A DNA stretch of 13,517 nt from Faecimorpha stercoravium (GTDB taxonomy: Bacteria; Bacillota; Clostridia; Lachnospirales; Bianqueaceae): the NCBI GenBank assembly GCA_018712555.1, contig DVGT01000014.1, positions 1 to 13,517 of the forward strand, read 5' to 3'. A program made the translations under genes and the position numbers. Shown here piece by piece: positions 6,735 through 13,517 of the stretch. The notes under the pieces are model-generated. The model made no database searches and was not told the DNA's origin. It worked only from the letters and a program-made list of their open reading frames with translations. The stretch's first letter is position 1; each line of letters opens with the position of its first letter.

Positions 6735-7620
6735 ACAAAATTCATTTCAGATTATTTCAGATGGTGCATGCGATATTGGATTGGAAACAGCGAGGCAGCA
6801 TCAAATTGAAATCGTCCCGTTCTATGTGACTTTTGATGGACAGCAGTATGTAAAAGAGGAAAAGGAGATGAAGGTGCGGGATATCTACCAGAAGATGAAA
6901 GATATGCCGGGGACATTTCCGAAAACCTCATTGCCCACGGTGATGGACTATGTAGAGGTATTTCAGCCGTATGTGGAGAAGGGAATCCCGATCCTGTGTA
7001 TCTGTTTGAGCGCGAAGTTCACGGGATCCTATAATTCTGCGCAATTGGCAAAGGAAGAACTGCGTGGACAGTATGCCCATGCGGAGATTGAGGTGATTGA
7101 TTCTACGCTGGCCACGGTTCTGCAGGGAAGCTTTGTGCTGGAAGCTGCGCGAATGCGCGACCAGGGGATACCGCTCCAGGAGGCGGTACATCTTCTGGAA
7201 CGATTGAAGAAAACGGGACGCATCTTTTTCACAATTGGTACTATGGAATATCTAGCACATGGCGGCCGAGCCGGGAAGGTGCTAAGTACGATCGGAGCGA
7301 AGCTGCCGTTTAAGCCGCTGATTATGATGAAAGAAGGAGAGCTGTTTCCGTCAGGCGTCAGCCGTTCCAGAAAACATGCGCTGCGAAAGGTCATTCAGAT
7401 GATGGAAATCTTCTGCACAGCGAATCATGTGCGAACGGAAGAGTACCGTGTCATGACGGGATTTGGTTATGATCAGCAGGAATGTGAGGAGTTTTCCAAG
7501 GAATTGGCACAGCGTATCGGAATAGTTCCGGAAATGATGCAGATCGGTGCTACGATTGGTGTACACACGGGTCCGGATCCCATCGGGACGGGGCTCATTC
7601 GAAGGTTTGAGGCAATCTGA
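6721..7620 (+). CDS. DegV family fatty-acid-binding protein
   Basis: The 299-residue protein has DegV features: N-terminal IISDGACDIG (residues 11-20), VPFYVTFDG (32-40), the KTSLPT segment (68-73) and the ligand-binding loop SAKFTGSYNSA (97-107), followed further on by IDSTLA, a MEYLAHGGRAGK region and PLI...GE. DegV (FakB-like) proteins bind a fatty acid, and many present it to the FakA kinase; whether this one does is unknown. The ATG at 6721 overlaps the ACT gene by 14 nt and has no visible ribosome binding site, so translation probably depends on coupling. An in-frame GTG at 6712 is the alternative start. Last gene of the operon, 16 nt before the terminator. Its link to arylacetate chemistry is not obvious. 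Confidence 0.9.
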   Translation: MNENRQNSFQIISDGACDIGLETARQHQIEIVPFYVTFDGQQYVKEEKEMKVRDIYQKMKDMPGTFPKTSLPTVMDYVEVFQPYVEKGIPILCICLSAKFTGSYNSAQLAKEELRGQYAHAEIEVIDSTLATVLQGSFVLEAARMRDQGIPLQEAVHLLERLKKTGRIFFTIGTMEYLAHGGRAGKVLSTIGAKLPFKPLIMMKEGELFPSGVSRSRKHALRKVIQMMEIFCTANHVRTEEYRVMTGFGYDQQECEEFSKELAQRIGIVPEMMQIGATIGVHTGPDPIGTGLIRRFEAI

Positions 7621-7636
7621 ACGTAATTAGATACAG

Positions 7637-7679
7637 AAAAGGACTTTCTGGCGAAACCTGGGCTCAGAAAGTCCTTTTT
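7637..7679. terminator. Bidirectional intrinsic terminator between convergent operons
   Basis: AAAAGGACTTTCTG (7637-7650) is a perfect 14-bp inverted repeat with CAGAAAGTCCTTTT (7665-7678) around a 14-nt loop. The stem ends in A/T tracts on both sides, so it works on either strand. It lies 16 nt after the DegV stop and 7 nt after the transglutaminase stop on the other strand. Confidence 0.92.
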
Positions 7680-7685
7680 GATAGG

Positions 7686-9989
7686 TTAGTGAGTCTGCGA
7701 ACTTTTTTTGTCTCGTCTTGGTCTGCGAAGTTTCGAAAAGAAGAAACTGGGAAGGAAGCGCCGCAGGAAGTATCCCCAGAATCCCAGAACTTTACGTAGA
7801 TGTGCTTCGATGATCTGATGACTATGCGCCATCTGTTTGATTTCAGTACGTGTGGGGACATAGCCTCCAAAACGAAGACGATTCATGACTTGACTGATAG
7901 AAGCCATGGAGATGCCGAGTTCGGTGGGCAGCGTGCGATCCGCCTGCTCGCCGAGAGCTAGCATCGTGTCTTCGTTGTGAATCTGCAGGCCAAAGAGGGC
8001 GAGCTGGCGTAGAAGATCGCGGTAGTAGTATTCAGCGGCTTCTTCAGGCCGAGGGGTATGCTTCTCGACATATGCCAGGGTATATTTTCTGGTGAAGTAC
8101 GTCATGCCATAGTATAGAAATGTGGCGAAGAGCGCAAGGGGGATGAGTCCCCAGAGGAGCCCCACTGGATTCCAGGAGTCAGGCGTCTCTTCTTCCGGTG
8201 GCGCCATGGGAGAGGACGTTGTTTCTTCCTCTGGTTCTTCTGTTAGTGTAGGAGATGTTTCGGAGGAAGAGGATTCCGGTTCTTGGGGAATGGGCATGTT
8301 CAAAAGGAAAATATCCTGGGAAAGAGCATCTAAGGGTACCCATCCGATCTGGTTGAGATAAATCTCGGTCCATGCGTGTCCGGTGGCCTGTGTGGCCTGA
8401 TATCCGTTTCCGTCTTCTTCCGGGATCATTCCGTATCCCGTGACATATCGGGCGGGAATGCCTTCCAGACGGCACATCACCGTCAATGCAGAGGCGTAAT
8501 ATACGCAGTATCCCTGGCGATCCTGCAGAAAGTAAGCCACAAAATCCTCTTCTGGGTCTGGTGCACCAGGGGTCAGCGTGTATGTGCATTGTTCAGAAAG
8601 ATAGTCTCGTAGTGCCATCGCTTTTGTATAGGGGGAACCCTGTTCCGCAGCAATCTCGTCACACAGTGTTTGTACCCACGAGGGAAGAGTGGAGGGAATC
8701 TGCAGGCATAGAGAAGCGACTTCTTCATAGGCAGCATCTGTCTCGTCCGATACCATCTCTTCCAGAAGCAGCATATGTTCATCGAATCTGCTGTCGGTAT
8801 GATCCCAGATTTCGGCGCCTGCCTGATAGGAATAGCTATAGGCAGGCTGAAAGGAGAGATAGGTTTCTCCCTGCGTATTAAAGTATAGATCCTGTTGTTG
8901 TGTGTTGACGTGGATATCCCGCGTACGATACGGGAGAAACAGGGAACGATAGGCGGCGCTGCACCGGATGCGAGCGTCCACTGTGACGGTCATGGAATTA
9001 AGAAGAGAACGAATGGCGGAAGTATCCTGCGGAAGATCATACCCATAGGCGTCCGCACGCTGTCCCTGCCAGAACAGGCTTTCCAGACGGAAATTGCCAT
9101 AGGAATAGTCCGGAGTATCCTGCCAGGAGGAGCCGGTGTAATAGTCCAGCGTTTCTCCGCGCAACAGGAAGGGAGAGTTGGTGTCGATCGAGAAGACTAC
9201 CTGATCATCCAGTTCCACATCGCCGCCCAGCGTGTCTCCCTGGGGCATCCATCCCATGCTGCGCATGGAGGTAATCGGCCAGTCCGGCAGATCGCCCCAG
9301 TGATACTCGAAAAAGTCTTCGATATCGTGTACGAGATTCTGAAACCCGCGGGAGGTCCACTGCTCGTCTTCGGAGGGGGCCAGCCAGAAACTGCCTGCCA
9401 GGATGACAGGGAGAAACAAGAGGGCGAGGGCCTGGGCGCGAATCCTGTCGTTTGTACGGAGCTGACCGCGAGGCAGACAGAGAATCAGCGCGGCACAGAG
9501 CAGGAAAAAAGGGGTCCAGAGATCCTGTTCATTGCGGAAGCCCTGAAACAGAAGCAGGCCTAAAGCGAGCAGGCAAAGAATCCACAAGGAAAAGAGCTTG
9601 CGTACAAGCAGCCAGAATAATAACACAACGGGTGTCAGGAGAAGAAGATATGCCAGATTGCGTCCCCATTCATGGGAATAGAGGGGATCTTCCGGCATTC
9701 CGGAGAAACACCAGGAGAAGAAACCTTGCAGGAATGCGGCCAGGGACTCATCCTGCCACCAGAAAACTAGGATCAGCAGCAGCCCTGCGCCTGCCAGTAC
9801 GGCGAAGGGAAGCAGAAGACGGATCTCCAGAAGACTCCAGAACAGGAGCAGTCCCAACAGGAGCAGAAACTGATGTCCCAGGCTTAGAGAATGGCCAAAT
9901 AGGGGGAGCAGGATATAGGAGGCTCCCAGGGCGAAGAGCAATACACAAAGAGCGTCCAGACAATATAGGCGGAAGGCGCCGGATTTCAT
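7686..9989 (-). CDS. Membrane-anchored transglutaminase-like protein (TgpA type)
   Basis: The 767-residue membrane protein has about five or six hydrophobic segments in residues 10-205, a large external region, a transglutaminase-like core with catalytic Cys495 (GYCVYYAS), His538 (TGHAW) and Asp554 (VPLDAL), an acidic Ser/Pro/Glu-rich linker (about 566-606), one more membrane helix (608-631) and a cytosolic tail of about 135 residues. This is the layout of DUF3488/TgpA-like proteins, which accompany MoxR and DUF58 genes. The active site would face outside. Substrate unknown; peptide or cell-envelope protein processing is inferred from the family. The ATG follows AGGAGG at 9 nt and overlaps the DUF58 stop by 4 nt (ATGA). 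Complete triad, so probably active. Confidence 0.9.
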   Translation of the reverse strand: MKSGAFRLYCLDALCVLLFALGASYILLPLFGHSLSLGHQFLLLLGLLLFWSLLEIRLLLPFAVLAGAGLLLILVFWWQDESLAAFLQGFFSWCFSGMPEDPLYSHEWGRNLAYLLLLTPVVLLFWLLVRKLFSLWILCLLALGLLLFQGFRNEQDLWTPFFLLCAALILCLPRGQLRTNDRIRAQALALLFLPVILAGSFWLAPSEDEQWTSRGFQNLVHDIEDFFEYHWGDLPDWPITSMRSMGWMPQGDTLGGDVELDDQVVFSIDTNSPFLLRGETLDYYTGSSWQDTPDYSYGNFRLESLFWQGQRADAYGYDLPQDTSAIRSLLNSMTVTVDARIRCSAAYRSLFLPYRTRDIHVNTQQQDLYFNTQGETYLSFQPAYSYSYQAGAEIWDHTDSRFDEHMLLLEEMVSDETDAAYEEVASLCLQIPSTLPSWVQTLCDEIAAEQGSPYTKAMALRDYLSEQCTYTLTPGAPDPEEDFVAYFLQDRQGYCVYYASALTVMCRLEGIPARYVTGYGMIPEEDGNGYQATQATGHAWTEIYLNQIGWVPLDALSQDIFLLNMPIPQEPESSSSETSPTLTEEPEEETTSSPMAPPEEETPDSWNPVGLLWGLIPLALFATFLYYGMTYFTRKYTLAYVEKHTPRPEEAAEYYYRDLLRQLALFGLQIHNEDTMLALGEQADRTLPTELGISMASISQVMNRLRFGGYVPTRTEIKQMAHSHQIIEAHLRKVLGFWGYFLRRFLPSFFFSKLRRPRRDKKSSQTH

Positions 9990-11164
9990 AGCACATCGCC
10001 TCCTAACTGATCGTGAAGAAAAACGGCTGTTTCTTTTTCATGAAAAGAAGCAAGCTGGATCTGTTTTGCCAGTGGTGGGGCAGGGTTCGGCAACGGGCTC
10101 CCGATCCAATAGTGACAAGGAACAGGGAACGATTCCAGCAAGGTGATGCAAGCGGAATTGATCGTTGGGCCAAGAACGTAGAGTTTCTGAACGGGGGAGG
10201 CATGGATCAGGGCATGCAATGCCTCCGCGCCCGTTTCTTCCGCTTCTTGACGAAACGGCAGCATAGCAAGCCATTGATGGCATCGATGATAGTCGGAAAG
10301 AGAAAATGATTCTGATAGCTGCGCATATGAGAGGTCTCCACAGGCAAGACGTGTGGGATCTTCCTGGACTAAATGAGCATATAAAAGTGCAGCGGCGCAT
10401 TCAGTCACCTGGTCAGCGATCCGGTCCGCCTCTTTGGAAATCTTTTGTGTGTCTATGAAAATGAGGCAGCTTTCTCCCGAGGGATCCGTATATTGCCGTG
10501 TCTTTAGACTGCGCGTCTTAATGGAAGATTTCCAGTGTATCCTGGCCATGAGATCTCCGGGTAGAAACGGGCGGAGATGAGAAAATTCCTCGCTTCCAGG
10601 GGTCAGCGGTCCGAGGTTTTGTCCGAGACCCTTGGCAGAAGACTGGGAGGAAGCGGGCAGACGAAAATGAATGGTACGTGGATACACCAGAACAGTCTGT
10701 GTGCGATAGTAAGAAAGCCAGCGCATATCGATATGCATGGGAAAAAGGCCGAAAAGATCCTGGATATCCAGCCGGGTCATACCCATCTCATACTCTCCGC
10801 GATAGGGCAAGGAGAAGATGAAGTCAAAAGAGGTCTCCTGCCGGGGCGCCAGATTGATCCATACATCCTGACACTCCTCGGGAGCGGGCGCCAGAATATG
10901 GATTTTCATATGCGTAAAAGGAAAGGGCTTATCATTATAGATGCCCAGGTGCAGGGTAACAGTCTGTCCCTTTTCCGCTTCTCGTGTATTGAGAGTCTGA
11001 ACGTAGGAAAAAGAAAGGATAGTCCAGAGATTCAGGGCCAGGGCGGCCAATAGAATCAGAATTTGCATGAAAAACAGCGTATAGCAAATCCGATTGCCGC
11101 TGTAAAGACCGTATAAAAGGCTGGCGAGCATCAAGAGATAATAGAAGATACGAAAACGTTTCAT
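9986..11164 (-). CDS. DUF58 domain protein, MoxR partner
   Basis: The 392-residue protein has two N-terminal membrane segments (about residues 7-22 and 30-52), a beta-rich external or linker part, and the DUF58 signature LRPFLPGDLMARIHWKSS at 197-214 followed by KTRQY. DUF58 proteins carry a von Willebrand factor A-like fold and are regularly encoded between moxR and a transglutaminase; with the MoxR ATPase they are thought to act in assembly or stress of envelope complexes. The ATG at 11164 is chosen because it begins 4 nt after the MoxR stop and gives a normal hydrophobic N-terminus; the longer frame back to 11287 lies inside moxR. No ribosome binding site is evident, so reinitiation after moxR is likely. 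It overlaps the transglutaminase gene by 4 nt. Confidence 0.88.
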   Translation of the reverse strand: MKRFRIFYYLLMLASLLYGLYSGNRICYTLFFMQILILLAALALNLWTILSFSYVQTLNTREAEKGQTVTLHLGIYNDKPFPFTHMKIHILAPAPEECQDVWINLAPRQETSFDFIFSLPYRGEYEMGMTRLDIQDLFGLFPMHIDMRWLSYYRTQTVLVYPRTIHFRLPASSQSSAKGLGQNLGPLTPGSEEFSHLRPFLPGDLMARIHWKSSIKTRSLKTRQYTDPSGESCLIFIDTQKISKEADRIADQVTECAAALLYAHLVQEDPTRLACGDLSYAQLSESFSLSDYHRCHQWLAMLPFRQEAEETGAEALHALIHASPVQKLYVLGPTINSACITLLESFPVPCHYWIGSPLPNPAPPLAKQIQLASFHEKETAVFLHDQLGGDVL

Positions 11165-11168
11165 GGGG

Positions 11169-12119
11169 TTACCGAATGTTTGGAACGGGAATTTCCCGCA
11201 GGATGGAACGGAGAACCAGCACAGGGGTCTGCTGACGAAAAACCGCTTGTGACTGTAAGATGATTCGATGTACGAATACAGGCTCAATCAGCTTCTGCAC
11301 ATCATCGGGCTGTACAAAGTCGCGGCCCTGCAGCAGGGCATAGGCTCTGGCGGCATTCATGAGGGCGAGGGAGCCGCGCGGACTGATACCCAGCGCAATC
11401 TGCTCATGATGCCGGGTGGCATCGGCCAGCGAAATAATATAATCCAGAATGGACTGGGCGCAGCGCACCTGATGAAAGGCTTCCTGCAATGCAAGGAGTT
11501 CTTCAACCCGCATGACGCTGGAAAGGGAAGCGGGAGAGATTCCCTGCATGTTTCGTTCCAGAATCTCTTTTTCTTCTGCGCGGGTTGGATAACCGAGAGA
11601 AATACGCATGAGAAAACGATCCAGCTGTGCTTCTGGAAGAGGAAATGTCCCTGTCAGTTCGGCTGGATTTTGCGTAGCAAGGACCATGAAAGGTGTCGGC
11701 AGCGGATAGGTGACGCCGTCGATACTGACTTGGCGCTCCTGCATGGCTTCCAAAAGGGCGGATTGTGTCTTGGGGCCGGTACGATTGATCTCGTCTGCCA
11801 AAACAATCTGATGCATGATGCTGCCCGGATGGACTTCTTTTTCGCCGGTTGCCATGTTAAAGAGTGTGTATCCTGTCACGTCAGCAGGCATGACATCCGG
11901 AGTAAACTGAATGCGAGCAAAACTGCAGCCCAGAGAACGAGCCAAGGAAGAGACCAAAGTTGTCTTCCCTAGGCCGGGGACATCTTCGATGAGGACGTGC
12001 CCGCCGCATAAAAGAGCTGTTAAAATGAGTTCCACGGCTTCCTCTTTTCCGACAAAGACGCGGCTCATGTTCTGCCGCAGGGCCTGCATGGGAGCCAGTG
12101 ACACGGAAGATGATGTCAT
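11169..12119 (-). CDS. MoxR-family AAA+ ATPase
   Basis: A 316-residue soluble AAA+ ATPase of normal MoxR length. Walker A is EDVPGLGKTT (45-54), Walker B IVLADEIN (105-112), sensor 1 ATQNP (148-152), the LPEAQLDRF block with the arginine finger at 161-169, and the sensor 2 region GISPRGSLAL lies further on. MoxR proteins act as chaperone-like ATPases on the vWA/DUF58 partners encoded beside them. The ATG at 12119 is chosen because AAGGAGG precedes it by 8 nt; the longer frame to 12173 runs back into the methyltransferase gene. Only 2 nt separate it from the methyltransferase stop, and its ribosome binding site lies within that gene, so the two are translated together. Confidence 0.94.
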   Translation of the reverse strand: MTSSSVSLAPMQALRQNMSRVFVGKEEAVELILTALLCGGHVLIEDVPGLGKTTLVSSLARSLGCSFARIQFTPDVMPADVTGYTLFNMATGEKEVHPGSIMHQIVLADEINRTGPKTQSALLEAMQERQVSIDGVTYPLPTPFMVLATQNPAELTGTFPLPEAQLDRFLMRISLGYPTRAEEKEILERNMQGISPASLSSVMRVEELLALQEAFHQVRCAQSILDYIISLADATRHHEQIALGISPRGSLALMNAARAYALLQGRDFVQPDDVQKLIEPVFVHRIILQSQAVFRQQTPVLVLRSILREIPVPNIR

Positions 12120-12121
12120 AG

Positions 12122-12880
12122 TTATACCTCCTTTATCGCTTTGATCCGAATCCGCACGTAGTCGATGTACCAATGGCCATCTTGATAAAGAACCGGACGC
12201 AGTTCTTCATTCACTTCCCGAATGATTTGCGCCGTGACATTCTCCGACAAATTTTCGAAAGGCTTCCGTACAAACATGCGAATCCAGTCAGAGAGGCCGT
12301 CCGGTGTCGATTGCTGCGTCCAACGATCAAACAGATGAGCCCATACAACCTTGAATCCCGCGTGTTCCAATAGGGGCGTATATTCTCCGATGGTAGGAAA
12401 ATAGAAGACACGGGGATATATAAGCTGACGGCGCGTAAAGGCGCGTTCCAGGGCAGCGTGGACGGTTTCGGCACAGCCATGTCCTCCGAACTCACAGACT
12501 AACTGACCACCCGGAACCAGTTGCGAAGCGATCTGACAGAGCATTTTCTGCTGATCGCTGGCGTCGATCCAGTGAAATACCGCATTGGAAAATAGAACGT
12601 CCGCGGGTGTATCCAATTGAAATGTCCGAAGATCGCCTTGGATAAATGGGATGTCAGGATACGAGGCGCGCGCGATGCCCAGCATATCGGCAGAAGCATC
12701 TACGCCTGTCACATGGCAGCCCAGATCCCGCAGCTTGGCACTGAGCGCACCATTGCCGCAGCCGAGATCAATCACACGCTTTCCCTGCGGTTCGTCGATG
12801 AGCTGCAAGAGATCCTCGCCATAGTGATGTACAAATTGAAAGTGATGGCGGTATTCTTCCGCATTCCATTGTATGTTCAT
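12122..12880 (-). CDS. Class I SAM-dependent methyltransferase
   Basis: The 252-residue protein has the Rossmann methyltransferase fold: motif I VIDLGCGNGA at 36-45, the acidic residue after strand 2 in GVDAS (59-63), GDLRTF near 82, and SNAVFHWI at 98-105, typical of the Tam (trans-aconitate methyltransferase)/BioC-like group of small-molecule methyltransferases. The substrate cannot be told from sequence. The ATG at 12880 gives the usual N-terminus for this group, but no good ribosome binding site stands next to it. A strong AAGGAGG lies 55 nt upstream (12941 to 12935) with no start codon at a proper distance. The in-frame ATG at 12985 falls inside element B and is unlikely. First gene of the minus operon; a methyltransferase is not a usual member of MoxR-DUF58 modules. 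Confidence 0.88.
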   Translation of the reverse strand: MNIQWNAEEYRHHFQFVHHYGEDLLQLIDEPQGKRVIDLGCGNGALSAKLRDLGCHVTGVDASADMLGIARASYPDIPFIQGDLRTFQLDTPADVLFSNAVFHWIDASDQQKMLCQIASQLVPGGQLVCEFGGHGCAETVHAALERAFTRRQLIYPRVFYFPTIGEYTPLLEHAGFKVVWAHLFDRWTQQSTPDGLSDWIRMFVRKPFENLSENVTAQIIREVNEELRPVLYQDGHWYIDYVRIRIKAIKEV

Positions 12881-12884
12881 GATT

Positions 12885-12960
12885 CTTATAACGAATAGCC
12901 CCTTCCCGTGAAAGCGGCAGAGGGTATTGTTTGTCCTCCTTCTATTAGAATTTTTATAAG
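12885..12960 (-). promoter_or_regulatory. Long inverted repeat just before the methyltransferase start
   Basis: On the minus-strand transcript CUUAUAA (12960 to 12954) pairs with UUAUAAG (12891 to 12885), and AAUAG (12946 to 12942) with CUAUU (12898 to 12894): 12 bp with an internal loop, ending 4 nt before the ATG. The enclosed part holds AAGGAGG (12941 to 12935) and a smaller GC-rich hairpin with CCG/CGG and CCC/GGG. If formed, the fold brings the distant ribosome binding site close to the start codon. The pairing is seen; that function is inference. Confidence 0.4.
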
Positions 12961-12974
12961 GCGTAACAGTATGG

Positions 12975-13204
12975 GAAGCTGTCATGCCACGCGTGTATAT
13001 CGCAAAGAGATTAGTGACGGAGATTGAGGCCTTAGGGGGTCAATCTCGAGGCGTGGTTCAGTCCCAACAGTCCTAGAAAGCTGTCATGCCACGCGCGTAT
13101 ATCGCAAAGAGATTAGTGACGGAGATTGAGGCCTTAGGGCGTCAATCTCGAGGCGTGGTTCAGTCCCAACAGTCCTAGAAAGCTGTTATGCCACGCCTAT
13201 TATA
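12975..13204 (-). repeat. Element B: tandem 102-bp structured repeats
   Basis: Two 102-bp units (12975-13076 and 13077-13178) differ at only 3 positions and are followed by a partial third (13179-13197) and the conserved edge to 13204. Each unit on the minus strand gives hairpin 1 (GGCGUGGC with ACCACGCC; inner AACAG or GACAG with CUGUU; loop CUUUCUAGGA) and hairpin 2 (GAGAUUGA with UCAAUCUC; 13149-13142 with 13129-13122, and 13047-13040 with 13027-13020). At the gene-proximal end, just before 12960, a degenerate hairpin 1 persists (GACAG/CUGUU with ACGCC). The array lies in the leader of the methyltransferase operon and is related to element A. Few changes between units point to recent duplication. 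It may be a tandem regulatory RNA or a dispersed repeat; I recognise no named class. Confidence 0.65.
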
Positions 13205-13207
13205 TCA
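13199..13207 (-). promoter_or_regulatory. Extended -10 box at the edge of element B
   Basis: The minus strand reads TGA-TATAAT (13207 to 13199), a perfect -10 with the TGn extension, placed relative to hairpin 1 as in element A. No good -35 is visible at 16-18 nt (TTCTTT at 17). Transcription would start around 13192, at hairpin 1, giving a leader of about 310 nt for the methyltransferase-MoxR-DUF58-transglutaminase operon. It is divergent from the rRNA-type promoters about 85 nt away. Confidence 0.45.
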
Positions 13208-13289
13208 CATTTAAAAAGAGAAAAGAAGGGCTTTACCATCAGAAGCCAAGAAGCCATAGATAAAAAATAGCATTTTTTGAAAAAAAGAG

Positions 13290-13319
13290 TTGACAAAGGG
13301 TAGGAGAAAGTGGTATACT
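13290..13319 (+). promoter_or_regulatory. Upstream promoter P1 of a probable rRNA operon
   Basis: A perfect -35 TTGACA (13290-13295) and TATACT (13314-13319) are 18 nt apart, with a TGG extension of the -10. A-tracts directly upstream (13261-13288) resemble an UP element. Downstream of its start a stable hairpin forms: CGCCT/AGGCG (13328-13332 with 13351-13355) enclosing CGGG/CCCG with a GGAA loop. Confidence 0.75.
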
Positions 13320-13395
13320 ACGACTCGCGCCTGAAACGGGGGAACCCGGAAGGCGGCCAACTCGAAAAAAAACATCGAAAAAGATGAAAAAAGAG

Positions 13396-13424
13396 TTGAC
13401 AAGAGAAAGAAGCTGTGATAGAAT
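13396..13424 (+). promoter_or_regulatory. Downstream promoter P2 of a probable rRNA operon
   Basis: A perfect -35 TTGACA (13396-13401), a 17-nt spacer and TAGAAT (13419-13424) with a TGA extension. The sequence around the -35, AAAAAAGAGTTGACAA, is the same as at P1, and the tandem arrangement 106 nt apart is typical of stable-RNA operons. Initiation would be near 13431-13434, just at the base of a 7-bp hairpin. Confidence 0.78.
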
Positions 13425-13430
13425 AGCTTT

Positions 13431-13517
13431 TGCACTCGCGAGAGCGGGTGGGGGACCATGAAAACCAAACAGTGTAACATCTAAAGTCAAAGAAAAGGTA
13501 AGCAGAAACGAGAGATC
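13431..13517 (+). other. 5' leader of a probable rRNA operon, cut by the window end
   Basis: The transcript would begin with CACTCGC-GAGA-GCGGGTG (13433-13450), a 7-bp stem with one U-G pair and a GNRA tetraloop. It continues with ACCATGAAAACCAAACAG (13455-13472), close to the TTGAAAACTGAACA-type sequence that precedes 16S genes in many Bacillota. No long open frame or ribosome binding site follows. The mature 16S start is not inside the window. A tRNA or other stable RNA operon is the alternative. Confidence 0.6.

Noticed and set aside
8895..9991. Plus-strand open frames of 179-222 residues opposite the transglutaminase gene
   Set aside because: They are shadows of the GC-rich minus-strand coding frame, with low-complexity, charged translations and no ribosome binding sites.
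11165..11287. Longer DUF58 protein starting at 11287
   Set aside because: This part lies entirely within moxR, and the ATG at 11164 gives the normal hydrophobic N-terminus 4 nt after the moxR stop.
12881..12985. N-terminal extension of the methyltransferase to the ATG at 12985
   Set aside because: The extra 35 residues would be encoded in the repeat and hairpin region, have no ribosome binding site and do not look like a methyltransferase N-terminus.
12975..13197. CRISPR array
   Set aside because: Only two full units, and nearly the whole 102 bp repeats rather than a short repeat with unique spacers. No cas genes nearby.
13211..13490. Minus-strand open frames opposite the rRNA-type promoters
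   Set aside because: They run across two clear promoters and A-tracts (giving Phe/Leu-rich translations) and lack start signals.

Overview
The window looks like chromosomal DNA of an anaerobic Bacillota (Firmicutes) bacterium. Evidence: strong AAGGAGG-type ribosome binding sites, ATG/GTG/TTG starts, sigma-A-type promoters with extended -10 boxes, an oxygen-sensitive indolepyruvate:ferredoxin oxidoreductase, a DegV protein, and typical Bacillota gene neighbours. I cannot separate Clostridia from Negativicutes by eye. No transposase, integrase, CRISPR array or tRNA gene was seen.

Layout. (1) 1-565: no recognisable gene, but several hairpins, two of them terminator-like. (2) 566-958, minus: a PaaI-type hotdog thioesterase. 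(3) 959-1309: a divergent control region holding one copy of a structured repeat (element A) and the promoter of the next operon. (4) 1310-7620, plus: a tight operon of phenylacetate-CoA ligase, IorA, IorB, a second phenylacetate-CoA ligase, a tandem-ACT protein and a DegV protein, closed by a 14-bp bidirectional terminator at 7637-7679. (5) 7686-12880, minus: a tightly packed operon of class I methyltransferase, MoxR AAA+ ATPase, DUF58 protein and membrane transglutaminase, reading towards the same terminator. (6) 12881-13289: the leader of that operon, with element B (two 102-bp tandem copies plus a partial third). (7) 13290-13517, plus: two tandem strong promoters and a leader that look like the start of an rRNA operon whose 16S gene lies just beyond the window.

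The plus operon forms a coherent aromatic 2-oxoacid / arylacetate module. IorAB interconverts arylpyruvates and arylacetyl-CoA with ferredoxin. The two ligases interconvert arylacetyl-CoA and the free acids. The divergent PaaI thioesterase could hydrolyse surplus arylacetyl-CoA. Direction (fermentative oxidation or reductive salvage for amino acid synthesis) cannot be read from sequence. The minus operon is a MoxR-DUF58-transglutaminase envelope module led by a methyltransferase.

The most interesting item is the repeated element upstream of both minus-strand genes. Read on the minus strand it folds into two hairpins whose stems are preserved by compensatory changes and G-U pairs between copies. 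Its 5' edge carries a conserved extended -10 box, and its 3' side leads into pairings around the thioesterase start codon. It is a candidate cis-regulatory RNA that I cannot match to any named class; a dispersed MITE-like repeat is the main alternative.
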